Notes under the pieces: model-generated
What the model was told of the DNA's origin: nothing
Database searches by the model: none
What the model saw: the letters and a program-made list of their open reading frames with translations, nothing else
Made by a program: the position numbers and the translations under genes
Assembly: GCA_963934015.1 (NCBI GenBank)
Contig: CAWVWT010000005.1
Location: 1 to 64,000 of the forward strand
From: MGIIb-P sp963934015
Lineage (GTDB): Archaea > Thermoplasmatota > Poseidoniia > Poseidoniales > Thalassarchaeaceae
Length of the DNA stretch: 64,000 nucleotides
Direction: 5' to 3'
Part shown: piece by piece, positions 55,693-64,000 of the stretch
How the letters are laid out: the number at the start of each line of letters is the position of its first letter
How positions within the stretch are numbered: the first letter of the stretch is position 1

Positions 55693-56715
55693 TCACTCTT
55701 TCTTTTGGAATGGTCGTGAATGTCCATTACGGCCGAGGATAGCGTCGACGGTTCCTAGAAAAGCACCAACCCAAAGCGCCCCGCTCCACAATAATTGATG
55801 CCAACGTGATGCGTATAATATACCCCAGATTCCTGCTGTGGAGGCTGCTATCCACCACAAGTAATCCTGTTCCGGTAACCACAGCAATAGTGTGACAGCC
55901 ATGCCCAAACCAATGAGGGCGATTGGAAGCATCCAAACAACATCTTTTGCATCACCTACAAAATCATGTAGATGGGTGTAGCCATTTGGCTTGAGAACTC
56001 CATGGCGCCCAAAACGCCTACGGATTCGCATATGGGCCCTCGCATCACGACAGCGCTTGAACAAAAATTGGCGCAACGAAGATTCTGCAACATGATGCAC
56101 TACTGCTGCAGGAGTATGCACGATGACCCCCCCTTCCTGTAGCAATAGTAAACTAACTTCCATATCTTCAGCGTGATACCATTTTGGATCAAAACCACCC
56201 ACCCCAATCAATGCCTCTCGCTCAAACATTGAACACGGCCCATTGGCTAAACTTGTGAGGCGGGGCCGACTTGTGTATTTTCGTGCGATTGAACGAGCAC
56301 GAAGTCGACTCGTCACAGTATCGCCTTCGTCAAAGATGGTGCGACCAGTAACTGCCAGAACTTGTTCATCCTCCAATCCATCACTCACAAGATACATTTC
56401 TGAAATCCAGTATGGGTCAGGCCGGCAATCAATATCTGTAATTGCAACCCATTCGCCATTCGAATGTTCAAGAGCTAAATTTCGACCGGCAGATAACCCG
56501 ATTGGAGGCTGTTTGAGTACACTTACAATAATGCCATTATGTACACCTTCCCATGCTTTTAATTTTGTAAATCCACCATCTTTTGAACCATCATCGACAG
56601 CGATGATTTCTAACGGACGGTAGGTTTGTTTTACGAGAGCTGAAAGACAATTGTCAACCCATTGTTCTGCATCTCGCATGCAAACTGTAAGGCTAATTAA
56701 AGGCCCATCGGACAT
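55693..56715 (-). CDS. GT2 family glycosyltransferase
   Basis: 340 residues. GT-A fold: ISLTVCMRDAEQWVDNCL at the N-terminus, AVDDGSKDGG (about 39-48), the metal site ITDIDCRPDPYW (about 92-103) and YHAEDMEVSLLL. Two or three C-terminal membrane helices (about 265-325). Related in layout to the enzyme at 22274 but not a close copy. Sugar and acceptor unknown. Starts four bases after the CoA gene stop. Confidence 0.88.
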   Translation of the reverse strand: MSDGPLISLTVCMRDAEQWVDNCLSALVKQTYRPLEIIAVDDGSKDGGFTKLKAWEGVHNGIIVSVLKQPPIGLSAGRNLALEHSNGEWVAITDIDCRPDPYWISEMYLVSDGLEDEQVLAVTGRTIFDEGDTVTSRLRARSIARKYTSRPRLTSLANGPCSMFEREALIGVGGFDPKWYHAEDMEVSLLLLQEGGVIVHTPAAVVHHVAESSLRQFLFKRCRDARAHMRIRRRFGRHGVLKPNGYTHLHDFVGDAKDVVWMLPIALIGLGMAVTLLLWLPEQDYLWWIAASTAGIWGILYASRWHQLLWSGALWVGAFLGTVDAILGRNGHSRPFQKKE

Positions 56716-56719
56716 GTAC

Positions 56720-57724
56720 TCACCTGACTTCGAATGTATTCAGTAAAGCACGGCAGCGTGCCTTTGTTGATTCATCTGTAACCCGAAGAACAACACCAGC
56801 AGACGGTTGTCCATAGAGTACAACTGTACCAAGCGGGGCGAGGAGGTGAATCAGGATTGGCGCAAGATCTTCCTCTCCATCAACTTCGAGTAAAACAGGG
56901 CCACCTCCTTCAGAAAATGCAAAATCAAGTGCTAAATCAGCGCACTCCAACAACTCAGGCGTAAGTTGCCCTGCTGGATTTTCGCATGCGAGATGACCAA
57001 CAAAAGATGATTTGTCAAGTTCGCCATCCCACGCTATACGTTTTGTGAGGCCATCAACGATACCAACATCAGGAACCCAACCGGTTTCCAACAAAGCATT
57101 CACTGTAACATCGCCTACAGCAACCAAGCAAGGGGAAAATGCAGGGATTGCCTCAACTGCGGCTTGAATCGCCACCTCAGGAGTGTCCTCTGGCCCAGGG
57201 AATAGTGTGCCCATCGGGTCTTTCAATTCCGAACCTAGGTTTGTTGGCATATGAACGACTTGTTCAAGATCTGTTGCAAGTATCCACAGATTACCCTCAC
57301 GATCAATACTTCCTTGTCGGATACGTGAAGATGAGATGGGGGCACCATCTTGAGCGAGGACATGTGTAACCTCAATGAGTTCCAATGATTTGAGGCCACT
57401 TTCCAATCGCATTTGATTGATCTTTTCACAATTTTCTTGTGTTTCGGGTGTGCATACAATATGTGTTGCATCTGCTCTGGTTGGAGCGGGTCCCCATGGA
57501 TCTTCTAGCGTGTGTGTTGATATTGAACGACCTTCAGCCCAATCTGAAATGGCTTGTTCACGTTCAACCTGTGGTTTGATTCGCGGATCTTTCTCCGCAG
57601 CAATAGCATCAGAAGTGACCCATACCTCGACATAATCACAATCGAAAGCGGCTTCAAGTAGAGTTTGATGTCCAGCATGAAAGCAATCGAATGTCCCGCC
57701 GACAAGGCAAAGGGTTGTGCTCAT
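56720..57724 (-). CDS. Bifunctional phosphopantetheine adenylyltransferase / GTP-dependent dephospho-CoA kinase
   Basis: 334 residues from ATG 57724. Residues about 1-150 are the archaeal PPAT: GGTFDCFHAGHQTLL holds the nucleotidyltransferase HxGH-like motif and ISSSRIRQG the closing one. Residues about 165-330 match DUF359, the archaeal GTP-dependent dephospho-CoA kinase: VGDVTVNALLE, PDVGIVDGLTKR, NPAGQLTPEL and GPVLLEVDGEEDLAP. The last two steps of CoA synthesis are thus joined in one chain, analogous to animal CoA synthase but with an unrelated kinase domain. Confidence 0.88.
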   Translation of the reverse strand: MSTTLCLVGGTFDCFHAGHQTLLEAAFDCDYVEVWVTSDAIAAEKDPRIKPQVEREQAISDWAEGRSISTHTLEDPWGPAPTRADATHIVCTPETQENCEKINQMRLESGLKSLELIEVTHVLAQDGAPISSSRIRQGSIDREGNLWILATDLEQVVHMPTNLGSELKDPMGTLFPGPEDTPEVAIQAAVEAIPAFSPCLVAVGDVTVNALLETGWVPDVGIVDGLTKRIAWDGELDKSSFVGHLACENPAGQLTPELLECADLALDFAFSEGGGPVLLEVDGEEDLAPILIHLLAPLGTVVLYGQPSAGVVLRVTDESTKARCRALLNTFEVR

Positions 57725-57734
57725 CAATTGAATG

Positions 57735-58085
57735 GGGCCATTCGCAGTCTTTCAATCCGGCGGACGAGAAAGTGTGCCCCGGGGCGTAACGGACCATTTC
57801 ATCGCCGTAGCTCGTGATCCTGACCCAGCCCCAGGACATGTGTCGGACCGGGGGGTTGTCCCATGAATCATCCTATCGTCCTCTGGGGACCCATAACCCG
57901 GTTCGTTGCCCACCCGCTTGCACCGACGTTTCATTCCCAAAAGGGTCCGGTCGGTCTTCGATGGGGTGGGTTAGGCCCAGCATTGGTACCGAAGATCATC
58001 GCCCAACCCGGCGTCGGGAGGGCTCACAGCGGTGTTGCAGCCGGGCAGGTCGACCGAACCGGCCGGGTTTATTGAACTCATTGAA
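57735..58085. ncRNA. GC-rich segment, candidate structured RNA gene of unknown family
   Basis: About 350 bases with no convincing reading frame and far higher GC content than the flanks. Many inverted repeats are visible, for example ACCGGG/AACCCGGT at 57847-57902 enclosing GTCCC/GGGAC, and ACCCGGC (about 58006) with GCCGGGT (about 58062). RNase P RNA is one idea: the plus strand has GAGAAAGTG near one end and GACCGAACC near the other, loosely like its conserved ends. The SRP RNA helix-8 sequence GGAAGG was not found on either strand. Strand and ends are uncertain. Confidence 0.4.
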
Positions 58086-60734
58086 TCAAAAGTCTAGAGG
58101 GTTCCGAGATAGTTCGGCATGCCACCCGGATGACATTTTTGCCAAACGTGCTGAAATGCGTGCATCCCCTGCAGTCTTCTGAATGATTTCAGTAGAGGGC
58201 CACCGATGTGTAGGAATGGCCAACCACCCAACCATGGGATGAGTACGCCCGAAGGTTGGCGTGGTAAAATCACGTCCAGCTCGGAGGGCATCTCCGAGAT
58301 CATGTATCATTTGAGAACCAAGTAATTCTTCGGACCATTCATTATGCTCAGTCAATCTCTCAAGTCGTGTGAGAAGGGTGCGCCTTACACCCCCATGCTG
58401 TGTAGATGTATCACCGGGAATACGATGTAATTCCCCAATTGGCCTGAGAATCAAAGCGGGCCAAGCGATATCCATCTTGGCAAGTAATTGAATTCCAATT
58501 GGGTCATCAGATAGTGCAGTGAGAATAATTTCTGAAACCGGAGCCCACCACTCTTCAGGTAATCTCTCAACAATCAGTGCCATGATTGTTGAATGTGGGC
58601 GAGTTCCAGTAACATACCAATCGTCCAATATAGCCCAAAGATGTAAATCATGATCTTGTGGCTTTGAATATCCAATCGACCGTGCCTGCAATCTCCAATC
58701 TTCGGATTCAGATACCATACGTTCAGGAAATTGATTTGCAAGCCAATCTAATCCTGCAATTACGGCTGAACAACGAGCGGGGGGGTCCTCCAAAAATCGA
58801 TCGATTCCCCATGTGGCCAAATCAGTTTGAATCTCAGCGGTTAGCCAAGCCACTTCAGATAAGAGAATATGAGCCACCCATGCAGCCTCTTGTGGGGATG
58901 CGGATTCAGATGAATGACGTAACTCATGGGCCATTTCTGAATCCACCCGGATTCGATTTCGGACATCTTCAATGAGAACCTGGTGCCATTTGGATGAGGT
59001 ATTGAGGGCTGCTTTACTCAGTGCTTCGTTTGGAATGTCTTCTGATTTTAGCAAACCTATCCATTTCTCACCCAGTATCACCCCGATACGTTCCCACCGA
59101 GACCATCTATCCGCTGGCGTCGAAGCAATCCAAGCAATGAGGGGGTGTTGAGCTTCCATTTGATTGGCCCATTCAGAATCACCCAATGGATAAGTAAGAA
59201 CTGCAGCACGCAGCAATCGACCTTTGTTTTCATCGGGTTGCATATTGGGAATGGGGCTTCCTTCTGATTTACCGCCAAGTGCTTGTTTGGCTGATTCAAC
59301 TTCAGTTGCATTTGTGGGAGCTACCCAAATAATCTCATCAAAAAGGGTTTCAGTAGATGTTGCTGGTAAAAGATTGACTGGAACTGTGAGGCCTTCAAGT
59401 AATGATAGACTTGCCCACATCGAAGGCAATACCGAGTGGGGTTGAATACAATTGGCAGTGGGTGGGTTCTGCCACTGTGAGGATAGAAGCAACCGCACAT
59501 TTTCTGGTAATCGTGAGGAAGCGAATACCACATGGGTGGATGGGCGAGCTTCGACGACTAAATCAAAACCAGATTGGGACAATGCCCATTCAATAAGAGA
59601 TTTTTCAGCTTGATTTGAGAGAGAACCTGTGTCGATCCAATCACCCATGCTGAGGGGTTCGGTAGACCAAGTTGTGTCACCCCAATGCTTTCGAAACCTT
59701 CTCCAGGTTGTGTCGTCTACTTTGCGGCGCCTTGATTTGATGGAGTCTGTCAGGGCTTCTCGCAAAAGGCGGAATCGCTCAATTCGCTCGCTTGAGCGAA
59801 GACGCGGATGAGCGATTTCCATCCAGTCCTCCAACACCTCAAATGGAATACTCCGAGTTGATTTTTCGAATTTCCCTCGTGGTGCAAATGTGATAGCGTT
59901 TGGTGATGCTGCGCCGAGCAATGCCTCTCTACTCATACGATCAAGGTCGAGGGCGAGCAGAGGTGAATCCAACCGGAGCACTGGTCCTTCAATAGCTAGT
60001 GAACCCAACCGCCACAAACCATCTTCTGAAATATGGTCAGGTAATATTGCTTGCCGGGGTTCCTCCAATTCCCCAAACCATGAGCCGCTAGCAAGTTGAA
60101 GGGTTTGGGAATTATCAATCAACCTGAATCGCTGTAATCCGATAACTTGCGATTCCCCCCCCCACGCCGCAATATTGCTTGGATCAATTTCACGGGAAGG
60201 TGGAGATACTGGCAGATATGTTTCCGAGCTCACCCATCTTGGCTTTCTTTCACGTGGTTCGATCCAAGTCCAAACATCATCAGCAGAATGTTGACTTGTA
60301 CTATCAAGGGGGCGATTTGGAATCGCAATAGGTCCATCGTGAGGTCGTCCAACAAAAGCGATGAGGAGGTTGTTTTTAGATACTGCAATCAGCCGACCCA
60401 ATGCACCCACTGGTGGTTGTTCTACACTAAGATGTTGAATGCGAGCAATTTCATCGACCCGGAGTGTATCCCATCCACGGGCTGAGAGTGCAAGGCAAGC
60501 ACCACGTGAACCGGTTTCATCATCAGAGAAAACCAACCCTTCTTTCCGGAGACGTTTCAATTCCGCAGAGGTGTGTGGCAATCGCAGATTAGCTGATGAG
60601 GAAATTTGTGTGACGGTAGCGCGCCCTTCGGATAAACGCTCCAGAATTCGGCGACGAACGCCACTCCTGATGCGCTTCACAGGTAACTGGTCGGGTTTCT
60701 GTTGTTCTTCTTCGGTGTCAGTATCATCCGCCAT
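58086..60734 (-). CDS. Large uncharacterised protein with N-terminal winged helix
   Basis: 882 residues. Residues about 20-85 form an ArsR/MarR-like winged helix (VRRRILERLSEGRATVTQISSSANL...LKRLRKEGLV). The remaining 800 residues are not recognised: soluble, Trp-rich, helical repeats towards the C-terminus, no Walker or nuclease motifs seen. It could be a DNA-binding regulator or a transcription-linked scaffold. The start ATG 60734 is divergent from the small winged-helix gene at 61039. Confidence 0.7.
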   Translation of the reverse strand: MADDTDTEEEQQKPDQLPVKRIRSGVRRRILERLSEGRATVTQISSSANLRLPHTSAELKRLRKEGLVFSDDETGSRGACLALSARGWDTLRVDEIARIQHLSVEQPPVGALGRLIAVSKNNLLIAFVGRPHDGPIAIPNRPLDSTSQHSADDVWTWIEPRERKPRWVSSETYLPVSPPSREIDPSNIAAWGGESQVIGLQRFRLIDNSQTLQLASGSWFGELEEPRQAILPDHISEDGLWRLGSLAIEGPVLRLDSPLLALDLDRMSREALLGAASPNAITFAPRGKFEKSTRSIPFEVLEDWMEIAHPRLRSSERIERFRLLREALTDSIKSRRRKVDDTTWRRFRKHWGDTTWSTEPLSMGDWIDTGSLSNQAEKSLIEWALSQSGFDLVVEARPSTHVVFASSRLPENVRLLLSSQWQNPPTANCIQPHSVLPSMWASLSLLEGLTVPVNLLPATSTETLFDEIIWVAPTNATEVESAKQALGGKSEGSPIPNMQPDENKGRLLRAAVLTYPLGDSEWANQMEAQHPLIAWIASTPADRWSRWERIGVILGEKWIGLLKSEDIPNEALSKAALNTSSKWHQVLIEDVRNRIRVDSEMAHELRHSSESASPQEAAWVAHILLSEVAWLTAEIQTDLATWGIDRFLEDPPARCSAVIAGLDWLANQFPERMVSESEDWRLQARSIGYSKPQDHDLHLWAILDDWYVTGTRPHSTIMALIVERLPEEWWAPVSEIILTALSDDPIGIQLLAKMDIAWPALILRPIGELHRIPGDTSTQHGGVRRTLLTRLERLTEHNEWSEELLGSQMIHDLGDALRAGRDFTTPTFGRTHPMVGWLAIPTHRWPSTEIIQKTAGDARISARLAKMSSGWHAELSRNPLDF

Positions 60735-61038
60735 ACCAAATCCGACCTTGACACTATCTGAAGCGTTCCCAGTGAGGTCTAGCGAATGATTCTACTTCAA
60801 TCCTTCTATTTGTTACATTTACTTACGTATTTCCACTGGAATATATCATCTCGCCCAATTGGAAGTTGGGATATCCCTACTTACTGTGCGTTTTTGCGTA
60901 TGTTTACGTAACTAAATTGAAAATGTCGCCGTTACGGTTATATGAACGACAGCAATCGCTCGTTACAGACGGCATGGGCGCCCACACCGGAAGCAGAGTG
61001 TCGCACGGGAAAATACATTGAAAAAAGGAGGATTAAAC
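60735..61038. promoter_or_regulatory. Divergent promoter region with TTACGTA motifs
   Basis: 304 bases between diverging winged-helix genes. The palindromic TTACGTAA occurs at 60904-60911 and the related TTACGTAT at 60823-60830. They could be operators for one of the flanking winged-helix proteins. AT-rich throughout; no gene seen except the ribosome binding site AGGAGG at 61026-61031. Confidence 0.35.
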
Positions 61039-61335
61039 ATGAAGACAGTAAGAATTCGAGAAAAAATCAAGGCTTTCCTGGCAGAACGCCCACGCAATAC
61101 AGCAGAAATTCTAGAGCACATCAACAGCACAATGCGACATGGGACAACCAGTCAGCAGCTGGGAAATGTTCTCAGCAAAGACAAGGATATTGTCAAAGTC
61201 GGATACATCAAGCGCTCCGGCATTCTTTCCGGTGGATATGATATCTGTGAATGGGCAACACGCATCTGGGTCTCCGACAACTACCCCGAGTGGGATGGCG
61301 AAGGACCCATCCTCATGGATCGCGACCGACGCTAA
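61039..61335 (+). CDS. Small winged-helix protein
   Basis: 98 residues from ATG 61039, eight bases after a perfect AGGAGG. The helix pattern RIREKIKAFLAERPRNTAEILEHINST followed by TTSQQLGNVLSKDKDIVKVGY and a wing ILSGGYDICEWA fits a compact winged helix. The rich ribosome binding site suggests strong translation. Family not named; similar short proteins are common in marine archaea, from memory. Confidence 0.7.
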   Translation: MKTVRIREKIKAFLAERPRNTAEILEHINSTMRHGTTSQQLGNVLSKDKDIVKVGYIKRSGILSGGYDICEWATRIWVSDNYPEWDGEGPILMDRDRR

Positions 61336-61604
61336 TCCAGAATACAGCAGTCGAGCACAGGGGTTTAGGCCCCAAAGCGATGTGGCATTTACCCTCCTGT
61401 TTAGAGCCTTCGAGTTTTTCATGTAGCAAGAAATTCAATCGACATCACTGCTTATGATATTCAAGAAGAATTTGGAATTAATCTAAGCACCCCAACTTTA
61501 GAGAGGCTTGTTGATTCAGGTCAAACCGACCCGAGTACCCAGTGAATCGGTGTTCCACACCCCTTCCCGAGGAGCCCTGAATTATCTTGTTCACCTAGGT
61601 GGAA
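61336..61604. other. Intergenic region with a possible gene remnant
   Basis: 269 bases between convergent genes. One plus-strand frame, 61405-61545, encodes 46 residues including IDITAYDIQEEFGINL without any start codon. It vaguely resembles the second half of a carrier protein (NSIDI at the DSL position). It may be a decayed fragment or chance. Nothing else is recognised. Confidence 0.25.
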
Positions 61605-62645
61605 TTAAGATTCAAGACTGGTATCCCAATCTCCACTTCGAGCCAGTGAATTCATCTTGGCGCGATGTGCAAAAGCTGCTTGACTCGCTTCCGAACCATC
61701 GACAGCCCATGCCTTGAGAGCAGCCGCCTGCAGTGCACGCCCGTAGGAATAGGATAGTTCCCAAGGATGTTCGACGTCTATGGAGTTCATCAGATTGAGG
61801 TGTGCAGTAGCATCCTCATCAGATTGCCCACCTGACAAGAATACCACACCACCGACATTATGTGGCACTGATACAGTTAGGCATTCGACTGTAGAGATTG
61901 CGACATCCTCGCGTGTATTTTGTTTGCTACAATCATTTCCAGCGAGGACCATGTTTGGTTTGAGTAATGCACCAGGGTTATGCACACCGCGTTTTTTACA
62001 ATCGATGAATGTCTCCCTTAGAATATAGGATGTTACCTCTGTGCATATACTGGAATCATGTGAACCATCCATCAATACTTCAGGTTCGATGATTGGAACG
62101 AGACCTTGTTCTTGGCAAATCAAAGCATAATCTGCTAGGGCCTTTGCATTCTCCAATATGCAAGTATGCGATGGCATCCCCGTGGATGTATTGATTTTGA
62201 TAACTGCACGCCACTTAGCAAACCTTGCACCCATGGCGAAGTACTCCGCACAACGTGTAGCTAAATCGGCCCAACCATTTTCCGGTTCAGCACCAATACC
62301 TTTGGTCGTTTTTTCACCAGGGCAACCATCTAAATCGATCGTCCCAGTATCAACCTTAATGCCAGGTATAATTCCACGGGAAGTGAGATAATCAGGAATG
62401 GGAGTTCCATCATCCATTGTTTGTCGAATTGTTTCATCATAGAGGATTACACCACTGACTGCAGATTCACAGCCAGGTGTTGCAAACAGGTTGGCACGAT
62501 ATGCACGGCGTGCTTCTTCGCTAGATTCTAAACCAACGCCTTCAAGACGGTTTGACATCGTTCCATTGCTCTCATCCGCTGCAAGGATTCCCTTACCGGG
62601 TGCGACCAATGCTGCGGCTGTGGCTTCAAGAAGGACTCTGTCCAT
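61605..62645 (-). CDS. fba: Class I fructose-bisphosphate aldolase (animal/bacterial type)
   Basis: 346 residues, close to the length of vertebrate aldolase. Cleaves fructose 1,6-bisphosphate via a Schiff base. The active site is complete: Asp in GILAADES, Lys in GIKVD, Lys in FAKWRAVIKI, Glu in IEPEVL, and Schiff-base Lys in LLKPNMVLAG (about 229), with GGVVFLSGGQSDEDAT after it. Most archaea use a different archaeal-type aldolase or FBP aldolase/phosphatase, so this copy may be transferred. Confidence 0.92.
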   Translation of the reverse strand: MDRVLLEATAAALVAPGKGILAADESNGTMSNRLEGVGLESSEEARRAYRANLFATPGCESAVSGVILYDETIRQTMDDGTPIPDYLTSRGIIPGIKVDTGTIDLDGCPGEKTTKGIGAEPENGWADLATRCAEYFAMGARFAKWRAVIKINTSTGMPSHTCILENAKALADYALICQEQGLVPIIEPEVLMDGSHDSSICTEVTSYILRETFIDCKKRGVHNPGALLKPNMVLAGNDCSKQNTREDVAISTVECLTVSVPHNVGGVVFLSGGQSDEDATAHLNLMNSIDVEHPWELSYSYGRALQAAALKAWAVDGSEASQAAFAHRAKMNSLARSGDWDTSLES

Positions 62646-62757
62646 GAACTCGGGAGGTCACAGACATCCTTCAATCCACCGTCGATGAGACATCGTCATT
62701 AATTCAAAATATACAACATTACAATACCATCATAAATCGAACAGTGAAAGTGACTGC

Positions 62758-63366
62758 GTGGCCAAAGTCGGACGCGAGTGCACCTCTTGCGGTCAAGTCG
62801 GACACAATCTGAGAACTTGTCCGATTTTGAATCCAGGATCTGCAATGAGACGGATCTCACGGGAAAGAAACCGGTTCACACGATCCTGCACGAATTGTGG
62901 TGACAAGAATCACAATACTCGAACTTGTCCACAAATCAACCCCGCTGGTGCTGCACGTAGAGGGAAACGAGAGGCCCCCCCAAGAATAGATGGACAGCGT
63001 GTTTGCAGTGCCTGTGGAACGGTGGGTCACAATACGCGTACTTGTCCAACTTTGAACCCAGTAAAAGAAATCAAAATACGACGCAAGGGCCAGCGGCGAT
63101 GTACGCATTGTAAGGGAAGTGGGCATAATACCCAAACCTGTCCGATTCTACACCCCGGTAGAATTACGAAACGGAAACGTCGGATAGATGGCAAAAGGAT
63201 TTGCTCCACCTGTGGTCAAGCAGGCCACAACCTCCGCACATGTCCATCGACCAACCCTGTTGCGGCTGAAAATCGGCATCACAGGGTAGCGATGAGAGGG
63301 ACTCGCTCGTGTAGAATCTGCGGAGATATAGGCCACAACGCCAGAACCTGTCCAGATTCTAATTAG
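62758..63366 (+). CDS. Protein with six CCHC zinc knuckles
   Basis: 202 residues from GTG 62758, almost entirely built of six Cx2Cx4Hx4C knuckles with consensus C-x2-CGxxGHNxRTCP: CTSCGQVGHNLRTCP, CTNCGDKNHNTRTCP, CSACGTVGHNTRTCP, CTHCKGSGHNTQTCP, CSTCGQAGHNLRTCP and CRICGDIGHNARTCP. Linkers are Arg/Lys-rich and contain NP or HP after each knuckle. Such arrays bind single-stranded RNA or DNA in eukaryotic CNBP-like and retroviral proteins; six in tandem is very unusual for an archaeon. Convergent with the FAD oxidoreductase, overlapping by four bases. Confidence 0.85.
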   Translation: MAKVGRECTSCGQVGHNLRTCPILNPGSAMRRISRERNRFTRSCTNCGDKNHNTRTCPQINPAGAARRGKREAPPRIDGQRVCSACGTVGHNTRTCPTLNPVKEIKIRRKGQRRCTHCKGSGHNTQTCPILHPGRITKRKRRIDGKRICSTCGQAGHNLRTCPSTNPVAAENRHHRVAMRGTRSCRICGDIGHNARTCPDSN

Positions 63367-64000
63367 ATGCGCAGTGAGGATTCAATCCCTCGTAATGCAC
63401 TTGGTATATTTGAGGTGACACCTTCAATCATCATCCACCCATGCCCTTTGACACCATCACCAACCAACCGTATGCCCTCAATACCAACATCACTTGGAAG
63501 TTCAGAGCCTTGTGGGGTGCGATTGCAAGGCCAATTACGATGATACGAATGGACCGCGACTTCTTCGCCATGCTTCTCCAACCATGGCAGAGCTGAGTGC
63601 AACTCTTCACGGCCTCGCTTGATTTCAGCCTTGATATCTGATTTAGGTACATACTGGTGTGTAATCATCATGTGACGACCTTTTGGAGCGAGTGAAGGAT
63701 CCGAAAATGTGGGGATGACATATCCTCCAACTCGGCTGAGGCCGGGTAACATCGTAACGCCGCTATCGCGATGAGGAATTTCATTATCCAATCCAAATAC
63801 AAAACCAATACCGCCAGCAGCTTGTGTTTTGTTGATTCGTTCACGGATTTCAGATTCTACATGGAAATTGTCAGACAGTGTGTCGAGTAGATTGGGGTGG
63901 CCACCATTGTGGATAATCGCATCAGCACCAATCCATGTTGCATCTTCTCGGCCACGGCGGCGGATGCCGACTGCGAAACGGTGACCCTTGGTTGCCGCTT
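63363..64000 (-). CDS. FAD-dependent oxidoreductase (phytoene desaturase-like), N-terminus beyond window
   Basis: About 212 C-terminal residues; the frame is open to the right edge, so the internal TTG at 63791 is not the start. GADAIIHNGGHPNLLDTL and the closing IRLVGDGVKGHGWMMIEGVTSNIPSALRGI, where GD contacts FAD, are typical of the COG1233 phytoene dehydrogenase/amine oxidase fold. The substrate may be an isoprenoid, but the N-terminal FAD fold is outside the window. Confidence 0.7.
   Translation of the reverse strand, partial: AATKGHRFAVGIRRRGREDATWIGADAIIHNGGHPNLLDTLSDNFHVESEIRERINKTQAAGGIGFVFGLDNEIPHRDSGVTMLPGLSRVGGYVIPTFSDPSLAPKGRHMMITHQYVPKSDIKAEIKRGREELHSALPWLEKHGEEVAVHSYHRNWPCNRTPQGSELPSDVGIEGIRLVGDGVKGHGWMMIEGVTSNIPSALRGIESSLRI

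Noticed and set aside
57735..58085. SRP (7S) RNA gene
   Set aside because: The essential helix-8 sequence GGAAGG with its GCAGC partner was not found in the right arrangement on either strand.
1..64000. CRISPR arrays, insertion sequences, integrase or prophage genes
   Set aside because: No regularly spaced short repeats, transposase or integrase sequences were seen; the only long repeat is the ACP duplication.

Overview
The window reads as a chromosomal segment of a marine archaeon, most probably a Marine Group II euryarchaeote (Candidatus Poseidoniales). No 16S rRNA gene is present, so this rests on gene content: archaeal information-processing genes (Orc1/Cdc6, PCNA, TFS, Nop5 with fibrillarin, Csl4, archaeal-type CoA synthesis) sit among many bacterial-looking metabolic genes (FadD-type acyl-CoA synthetase, IcmF, Lgt, Fpg, FabI, class I aldolase). 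Genes are dense, often overlap by 1-10 bases, and use ATG, GTG and TTG starts, several with clear GGAGGTGA-type ribosome binding sites.

Layout. 1-10 kb: truncated aspartate-semialdehyde dehydrogenase, two unknown proteins, a METTL5-like methyltransferase, a Csl4-RRM fusion, a radical SAM protein with an apparent CTG start, an ABC-F ATPase, a SMUG1-type uracil-DNA glycosylase and an acyl-CoA synthetase. 10-18 kb: fused B12 acyl-CoA mutase, an aquaporin, a membrane-lipid cluster (Lgt-like protein, tetraether-synthase-like radical SAM protein, membrane protein) and an aquaporin-like paralogue without NPA motifs. 18-26 kb: Fpg, fibrillarin, Nop5, TFS, PCNA, a glycosyltransferase, a formylglycine-generating-enzyme-like protein, an ABC exporter and tRNA-Gly(UCC).

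26-36 kb holds the most striking system: FabI, a 2761-residue KS-AT-KS-ACP-ACP-KR-DH megasynthase and an Sfp-type phosphopantetheinyl transferase in one minus-strand operon. Together they contain every activity of a reductive fatty-acid or polyketide synthase, which is unexpected in an archaeon. The two ACPs are encoded by a perfect 207-bp repeat and carry Thr where Ser normally holds phosphopantetheine. Upstream in the same direction lie a TatD-like hydrolase, a divergent TBP-like protein, an unknown protein and a 1961-residue surface protein.

45-64 kb: ThiI-like PP-loop protein, thioesterase, a GTPase-less EF-Tu/SelB-like protein, PfkB kinase, biotin carboxylase, flavoprotein reductase, RNase Z-like hydrolase, a probable replication origin beside orc1/cdc6, a one-polypeptide PPAT/dephospho-CoA kinase, a GC-rich segment that may be a structured RNA, a large winged-helix protein, a class I aldolase, a protein with six CCHC zinc knuckles, and a truncated FAD oxidoreductase.

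Common threads are acyl-CoA and lipid metabolism (acyl-CoA synthetase, IcmF, biotin carboxylase, thioesterase, megasynthase, CoA synthesis, Lgt and Tes-like genes) and archaeal replication and RNA processing. All functions are inferred from sequence motifs read by eye; no database search was run.
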